From an uncultured Paraburkholderia sp. (lineage in GTDB: Bacteria; Pseudomonadota; Gammaproteobacteria; Burkholderiales; Burkholderiaceae): DNA of 64,000 bases. Each line of letters starts with the position of its first letter. Within the stretch, counting starts at the first letter, position 1. The notes under the pieces are model-generated. The model did not search any database. It had not been told where the DNA came from and saw nothing but the letters and a program-made list of their open reading frames with translations. Location: contig CALNWN010000002.1 of NCBI GenBank assembly GCA_940746715.1, positions 124,001 through 188,000 on the forward strand. The letters are read 5' to 3'. This document shows, in pieces, positions 58,731 to 64,000 of this stretch. A program made the translations under genes and the position numbers.

Positions 58731-61412
58731 ATGCGCAAACTACTACACGCCTGCTTCGTCGCTTTGTTCCTTTTCGGCGCCGTGACACCGGCCACGCCGG
58801 CCTCGGCGGCGTCCGGCACCGCCGTCACGCTGACACCAGACCAGGCGCGCCAGGCACTCTCAGTGCTCAACGACCCGAAGCGCCGCGCGCAGGTCGCCGA
58901 TACCTTGCAGGCCATCGCCGCCGCCGGCGCACTCAGCGCACCGGCTTCCGCCGCGACCGCCGCCTCCGCGCCCGCGGCTGCGAGCGGCGCCGCCGCGCTC
59001 GTGCCGGCAGCATTCAAATCCAATGGACTTGCCTCGCAACTCGCGCGTCAGGGCGCGCACTGGGCCGTCCATCTGGGCGCGTCGCTGCGCAACTCGGTGA
59101 CGGCGCTGCTCGACGTCGCCTCGGTGCGCGCGTCGTGGAACTGGCAGTCGACGAGTCCGCAAGCGCGCTCCATCCTCGCCCACGTCGCATGGTCGCTGCT
59201 CGCCGCCTTGTTGCCGGCGCTCGTGCTCGAATGGCTAGCACGGCGTCTGCTGCGCCGCGCGTACCGTGCGCTGGCGGCGCGCCGCGAACATGCCGATCCC
59301 ACCGACTCCCCGTTCCACGACGCGCGCACCGACTTGCCGGTCGACGTCGAGCCGCGGCCCGCCGACGCGGGCAACGCCGCGCCGCCGCCAGCCGAGGCGC
59401 GCGTCGAAGCGGAGTCCAAAGCGGCGGCCAAAGCAGAACAAGCCGCCACCGCCGTGAGCGCGGCCACTACGCCCGCCACCGGTCAACCTTCCGTCGGGCC
59501 GACAGCCACGCCGTCCGCAGCCGCCGGCAAGGCAGCCGAAGTGCGTGGCAAGCAGAACGCCACGCATCACTGGACGTTCCTGCAGCGCCTGCCGCGCGCG
59601 CTGCTCATCACGGTGCTGCGACTCGTGCCGCTGGCGGTGTTCGTCGGCGCGGCGAGCGCTCTCATGTCGATCTTCACCGACGACGGCACGCCGGCAGACC
59701 GCGCGCTCGATTCGCTCGTCGATATTTATGTGCTGTGCCGCCTCGTCGTGATCGTCAGCGGCTTCTTCCTGCAGCCGGCCGCGCCGCGCCTGCGTCTGTT
59801 GCGCATGAGCGACGCGTGGGCGGCGTTCGTGCACCGCTGGGTGATCCGCACTGTCAGCGTGGTGGGCGTGGGTTCGGCGATGGCGGAAATCGCGCACTCG
59901 CTCGGCCTGAACGACGCCGCGCACCTCGCATTGATGAAAGTCGTCGCGCTCGCCGGCCATGTGATGCTTTCCATCCTGATCCTGCAATGCGCAAAGCCGA
60001 TCGGCGAACTGATCCGGCAGCGCGCCGCCGCGCGCAAATCGCTCGAGATGGCGGCCAATGCGCTCGCCGATGCATGGGCATGGCTCGCGGTGTTCGTCGT
60101 GATGGCGCTGTGGTTCATCTGGGCGCTCGACGTGCAGAACGGCTATCACGCGTTGCTGCACCTCGGCGGCATGTCGATCGCGGTGCTGGTGGGTGCGCGC
60201 GTGCTCGCCATCGTGATCTTCGGCGGGCTCGCGCGGCTCTTCAACGGACGTGAAGACGCCGGCAAGTCGCTCGTGCATCAGCACGCGTACCGCTACTACC
60301 CGCTGTTGCGGCGCGTGGTCTCGTGGATCATCGGCATCGCGACGGCGCTCGCGTTGCTGGCGGTGTGGGGCGTCGACGTCGGCGAGCTGTTCCGCAACGG
60401 CAGCGTGGGCCATCGGCTCGCGTCGGCCATCGTCACGATCGGCGTGGCGGCCGTGATTGCGCTGGTCGTCTGGGAAAGCGTGAATGTGTCCGTCGAGCGG
60501 CGGCTCGACAGATGGACGACGAGCGGCGACCTCGTGCGCGCCGCGCGTTTGCGCACGCTGCTGCCGATGCTGCGCACCGGCCTTTTCGTCGCGATCGTGC
60601 TCGTCGTCGTGCTAACCGGACTGAGCGAGCTGGGTGTCAACATCGGGCCGCTGCTCGCGAGCGCCAGCATCTTCGGCGTGGCGCTCGGCTTTGGTTCACA
60701 GAAGCTCGTGCAGGACTTCATCACCGGCATTTTCCTGCTCATGGAAAACGCGATGCAGGTCGGCGACTGGGTCACGCTCGCGGGCGTGTCCGGCACCGTC
60801 GAGTATCTGTCGATCCGCACGGTGCGGCTGCGCGGCGGCGACGGCTCGCTCTACACCGTGCCGTTCAGTTCCGTCTCGACGGTCAACAACACCAATCGCG
60901 GCATCGGCAATGCCGGGGTGCACGTGAACATCGTGTTCGGCCAGGATGTGGATCTCGCCATCAACACATTGAAAGAAATCGGCGCAGCGCTGCGTGAGGA
61001 CGAGAAATTCAAGGACGGCATTCTGTCCGACTTCAGCTTCTGGGGCGTCGACGCAGTGGACGGCTCGGCGGTCACGCTCGCCGGTCAGATACAGTGCCGC
61101 GATTCGGCGCGCTGGGGCGTGCAGCGCGAATTCAACCGGCGCATTCTCGACCGGTTCCGCGAGCGCGGCATCGAAATCGCGAACCCGCAGCGCAACCTGC
61201 TGACGTGGGACCCGGACAGCGTGGCGCCGCAACAGGAGCCGCGGCAGGAAGAGCAGCGAGCGCCTTCGAGCCGGTCATCCGCCGACGGCGCTCCATCCGA
61301 TGCGGCTTCGAAAGGCGACGCGCCGGTCGAAGACCAGATACCTGTCGATTCGAAGCCCGCCGGCGGACCCGGCACGCCCGCGAATCCGGGACCGACCTCG
61401 CCGCACGAATAA
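58731..61412 (+). CDS. Large mechanosensitive channel (MscS/YbiO type)
   Basis: This 893-residue inner-membrane channel should release solutes on hypo-osmotic shock. A signal peptide (residues 1-27) and a periplasmic Ala-rich domain precede about eleven hydrophobic segments. A long Ala/Glu/Pro-rich linker lies at about 190-280. The MscS pore and beta domain is near 640-760: GVNIGPLLASASIFGVALGFGSQ, LVQDFITGIFLLMENAM, VGDWVTLAGVSGTVEYLSIRTVRLR. The C-terminal 60 residues are disordered. It resembles YbiO more than MscK. It is convergent with the helicase gene, with a 4-bp gap. It is intact. Confidence 0.88.
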   Translation: MRKLLHACFVALFLFGAVTPATPASAASGTAVTLTPDQARQALSVLNDPKRRAQVADTLQAIAAAGALSAPASAATAASAPAAASGAAALVPAAFKSNGLASQLARQGAHWAVHLGASLRNSVTALLDVASVRASWNWQSTSPQARSILAHVAWSLLAALLPALVLEWLARRLLRRAYRALAARREHADPTDSPFHDARTDLPVDVEPRPADAGNAAPPPAEARVEAESKAAAKAEQAATAVSAATTPATGQPSVGPTATPSAAAGKAAEVRGKQNATHHWTFLQRLPRALLITVLRLVPLAVFVGAASALMSIFTDDGTPADRALDSLVDIYVLCRLVVIVSGFFLQPAAPRLRLLRMSDAWAAFVHRWVIRTVSVVGVGSAMAEIAHSLGLNDAAHLALMKVVALAGHVMLSILILQCAKPIGELIRQRAAARKSLEMAANALADAWAWLAVFVVMALWFIWALDVQNGYHALLHLGGMSIAVLVGARVLAIVIFGGLARLFNGREDAGKSLVHQHAYRYYPLLRRVVSWIIGIATALALLAVWGVDVGELFRNGSVGHRLASAIVTIGVAAVIALVVWESVNVSVERRLDRWTTSGDLVRAARLRTLLPMLRTGLFVAIVLVVVLTGLSELGVNIGPLLASASIFGVALGFGSQKLVQDFITGIFLLMENAMQVGDWVTLAGVSGTVEYLSIRTVRLRGGDGSLYTVPFSSVSTVNNTNRGIGNAGVHVNIVFGQDVDLAINTLKEIGAALREDEKFKDGILSDFSFWGVDAVDGSAVTLAGQIQCRDSARWGVQREFNRRILDRFRERGIEIANPQRNLLTWDPDSVAPQQEPRQEEQRAPSSRSSADGAPSDAASKGDAPVEDQIPVDSKPAGGPGTPANPGPTSPHE

Positions 61413-61416
61413 CGTC

Positions 61417-62833
61417 CTACTGAACCTGCCACCAGCGAGGCAACAGGCGGCGCACCTCGGGGCGCCTGTAACGGTCGTCGATGAGATGCACGACGCCCTC
61501 GTCGTGCTCCGTGCGAATCACGCGACCCGCCGCCTGCACCACCTTTTGCAAGCCGGGGTACAGGTACATGTATTCGTAGCCGTTGCCGAAGCGCGCCTCC
61601 ATCGTGCGGCGCATCTGTTCGTTCACTTCGTTCATTTGTGGCAAGTCGAGCGTCGCGATAAAGGCGCCGATCAACTGCTGTCCGACGAGATCGACCCCTT
61701 CGGAAAACGCGCCGCCCAGCACGGCGAAGCCGACGCCCTGACTCGTTGTGCGAAAGCGTGCGAGAAAGGCGTCGCAGGCTGCTTCGTCCATGCCCGACTC
61801 CTGCGCCCACACGGGCACGCCGGGATGCCGCTCGCGCATCAGCGCGACGATCTGCTGCAAGTACTCGAAACTGCTCAGGAAACCCAGGTAATTGCCGGGC
61901 TGCGCCGTATACTGCGTCGCAATCAGATCGACGATGGGCTCGAGCGAGCGGTCGCGATCGCGCCAGCGCGTCGACACGTTGCCCGCCACTTTCACCTGCA
62001 ACTGCTCCGCGCGAAACGGACCTTCGACATCGAGCCATGGCGTGTCTTTGGCGAGACCCAGCGTGTCGCGGTAGAAATGATGCGGCGTGAGCGTGCCGGA
62101 AAACATCACGGTGGTGCGCGCGGCTGCATAACGCGGCGCGAGAAACGGCGCGGGAATCACATTGCGTACGCAGATCATGCAACTGGTTTTGTCGCGCGGT
62201 GCGTAGCGGTCTGCGGTGAGCGTGATGTCGAAAATCGAATGCTCGCCGAACTGCTCGGCGAGCGCGACAAAATGCATGGCGTCGAAAAAGAACCGCAGCG
62301 CTGCCTCGTCGATGGAAAGCGGTGCTTCGGCAAGCTGATCCGTGACCGCGCCGATCAGATTCTGCGCGGCCGACAGCAGCTTGCCCTGCACTTCGGCGTA
62401 CACCTGATATGAAGCGGTTTGCGCGCGCTTTACCGTATTCCATTCGCGCTGCAAACGCTCGAGCGGCTTTCGCAACGTTTGCGGCGCGGTCTTGCGCGCG
62501 AGCCGCAACGCGGCCTGATCGAGCGACGCCGTGTACATGCGGCGCGCGCGGTGATTCGCGGGCATGCGCTCGAGATCGCCGCGATGGGTCTTGATCTCTT
62601 CAAGGCGATTCTGTGCTGCATCGTAGCCGTCAGCGCGGCCCCGAACCGTCAGGTTGCGATGCGTGGCCGTCAGCGTGATTTCGCTTTCGTAGCCGCTTGC
62701 GCGGCGCCCGGCGACGGTCACATGGCCCGCCATGCCTTCCAGCGAAGTGGGCGCCGGCGTAAAACCGCAGATCGAGGTCGCCGCGTCTTGCGGTGAACTC
62801 GCACATCGCTCTCACGGCGACAACGTAGGTCAT
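61417..62833 (-). pseudogene. DinG/XPD-like DNA helicase with the core deleted
   Basis: This was an ATP-dependent superfamily 2 DNA helicase. MTYVVAVRAMCEFTARRGDLDLRF begins at 62833. An extra T at about 62766 shifts the frame before TPAPTSLEGMAGHVTVAG. At about 62540, ERMPANHRA is joined to RRMYTASLDQAALRLAR, a segment that normally follows the DEAH box. Walker A, the iron-sulfur cysteines and the DEAH box (an estimated 280 residues) are therefore missing. The C-terminal helicase domain remains (VMFSGTLTP, GNYLGFLSSFEYL, GGAFSEGVDL, QAAGRVIRTEHDEG). It cannot hydrolyse ATP. Confidence 0.82.
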
Positions 62834-63820
62834 GCGGTGCGCTCCGCTGCGAACGCGCCAGGCGCGCTTATGTCGATGGCCAGATTCTCGAGCGCATGGC
62901 CCTGCGCTTCGTCGGCCCAACGCACGTCGAGCACGCGCACCGGCATGCCGTGCTGCACGCAGTACGCGAGCCAGCGGATCTGGTTGTCCTGCAAGCGGTC
63001 GCCGGGGCCCTTCACTTCGATCAGCTCATAACGGCGCTCCGCGGGCCAGAGGCGGATGAGGTCGGGCAGACCGGAGCGATTGCCGCGCACGTCGCGCAGC
63101 AGGCGCTCGAACCACAGCTTCAGATGCGCGGCGGGCAGGCAGTCGAGCGCCGTCGCGACGAGTTCGGGCGTGAGCAGTCCCCAGAACACGAACGGCGACT
63201 GCACACCGTCTTTCTCGCGCAGATGCCGCAGAATCGTCTCGCGATACGCGCCGTTATCGAGCGCGGCAAACTGCGCGGCGCGCCGCGTGTGAAAGTCCGG
63301 CGCGTGGAGGTCAGCGGGGCCGCGTTGAAACGGATGAAAAAACGCGCCAGGCAACGCGGCGAATACCGGTTCCCAGCAGAGCAAGCCGAACAGCGAATTG
63401 ATCAACGCGTTCTCGACGTAATGCACCGGCGCGGTCTCGCACGTCAGATGGTCGCGCACGACGTATTCGACCGCCTGCGGCGCTAAAGGCCTCGGCAACG
63501 TCAACATGCTGCGTTCGGCCGCACGCGCAGCCGGCACACGAGCCGCGGGCTTGCCGAGCTTGCGCTGCAAACGCGACAGCATGCGCGCGATGCGCTGCGC
63601 CTCCTCCTCGCTTTCGGGCGAGATGGCCAATGCGGTGGCCCACATTTGCCGCCGTTCGCCATGCTGACCGATGCGAAAGAGCAGCTTAGCGCGGCGCATG
63701 TCCACGCATGAGTTAGACGTTTGCACGGCGCGAACGCGCGCGACGAGTTCATCGAGCGCAGTCTGTTCTGCATCGGCATTCATCAGCAATCCGAATGACT
63801 CTATCGACGCCAGCTCGTCG
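62830..63820 (-). pseudogene. VRR-NUC nuclease, N-terminal part missing
   Basis: About 330 residues match the last part of VRR-NUC proteins. MRRAKLLFRIGQHGERRQMW and AVEYVVRDHLT lie in the helical region. The nuclease core is NRSGLPDLIRLWPAERRYELIEVKGPGDRLQDNQIRWL (catalytic D and ExK). The frame stays open upstream of ATG 63789 to about 63820 with plausible helix sequence, then merges into lutC. Family members have about 200 more residues before this point. The gene overlaps the helicase start (ATGA), so the two acted together. The nuclease domain itself is whole. Confidence 0.75.
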
Positions 63821-63905
63821 CGGCAAAGAGCGGCACGTCGGGCCGCGGCCGCGCGGACGGCTGCGCCTGCCGTACTTTCGCGAGAAAGGCCTCACGCGTT
63901 GCCAT
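63801..63905 (-). pseudogene. lutC: LutC lactate-utilisation protein, N-terminal fragment
   Basis: GGAGG precedes the ATG. MATREAFLAKVRQAQPSARP and DVPLFAA match the start of LutC (YkgG), part of the LutABC L-lactate dehydrogenase complex. After about residue 29 the frame runs into VRR-NUC sequence and stops (SWRR-stop). Roughly 190 residues are lost. The ATG overlaps the end of lutB. Confidence 0.65.
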
Positions 63906-64000
63906 TGCCACCTCCGCGATTTTTCTTGTACCAGGCGTGGAACGTCTGCTTCGGCGCCTCGGGCAACTCACGTTACCTGCCCAGATATTCAGCGGGTTAT
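63892..64000 (-). pseudogene. lutB: LutB iron-sulfur protein, C-terminal end, frameshifted
   Basis: Only the last 35 or so codons lie in the window. LNIWAGNV and then LPEAPKQTFHAWYKKN, ending GGGNGNA, fit the C-terminus of LutB. The two pieces lie in different frames, broken at about 63970. The gene continues beyond the window edge. Confidence 0.6.

Noticed and set aside
1..64000. CRISPR arrays, insertion sequences, integrases, tRNA or rRNA genes
   Set aside because: No regularly spaced repeats, transposase motifs, terminal inverted repeats or cloverleaf sequences were found, so the deletions are not obviously caused by mobile elements.

Overview
The window looks like a chromosome segment of a Burkholderia-lineage betaproteobacterium (Burkholderia/Paraburkholderia/Caballeronia). 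It is very GC-rich. It carries a hybrid cobalamin gene set with a CbiG-CobJ fusion, an acdR/acdS pair, ahpC-ahpF, a PrpR-type sigma54 regulator, a MipA-type outer membrane protein and a MscS/YbiO channel. The genus call rests on gene content and protein character, not on a database search.

Layout. 1-8.3 kb: the glgA 3' end, a membrane GGDEF protein, a cupredoxin beside a Tat-exported phosphoesterase, a lipoprotein M1 aminopeptidase, an AT-rich gap and a 5'-truncated epoxide hydrolase. 8.3-9.8 kb: an AlkB N-terminus joined to a headless MFS transporter. 9.9-18.8 kb: two divergent cobalamin arms, cobM-cobK-cbiD-cobL leftward and riboswitch-cobG-cobH-cobI-cbiG/cobJ rightward. 18.8-22.6 kb: an SbcD/SbcC-like nuclease-ATPase pair. 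22.8-31.8 kb: mostly damaged metabolic and transport genes (DUF445, AI-2E, FAD monooxygenase, panE, aromatic aminotransferase, LysR) with an intact class II aldolase. 31.8-39.1 kb: a LuxR regulator and a four-gene signalling operon (hybrid kinase, CheR, CheB, REC-kinase). 39.3-46.8 kb: trehalase, a MipA remnant, acdR/acdS, LysR/pirin, and ahpC with a gutted ahpF. 46.8-53.5 kb: a PrpR-like regulator with a PEP-mutase-family lyase, an MFS transporter, a GNAT, a prolyl-hydroxylase-like oxygenase and an NTF2-like protein. 53.7-64 kb: nadV, a long non-coding stretch, a sigma54 regulator, a large MscS channel, a DinG-like helicase with a VRR-NUC protein, and lutC/lutB remnants.

The outstanding property is the amount of breakage. 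I count roughly 38 frameshifts, nonsense codons or deletion joints in about 26 genes. None of them lies in the 12.7 kb from 9872 to 22555 (the whole cobalamin set plus the nuclease pair). The other intact genes are ahpC, nadV, the M1 peptidase, cheR, cheB, the LuxR and REC-kinase genes, the PEP-mutase-family lyase and the MscS channel. Several deletions remove catalytic cores: helicase motif I and the DEAH box, the flavin and NADH domains of AhpF, and most of LutC. This uneven pattern suits reductive decay of a host-restricted symbiont genome, in which cobalamin synthesis is kept, better than uniform sequencing error. An error-rich or collapsed assembly cannot be excluded from the sequence alone.

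Regulatory elements seen directly: one AdoCbl riboswitch, an OxyR-type palindrome before ahpC, a sigma54 -24/-12 promoter with repeated upstream sites before the lyase, and several strong stem-loop terminators. I found no tRNA, rRNA, CRISPR array, insertion sequence or integrase.
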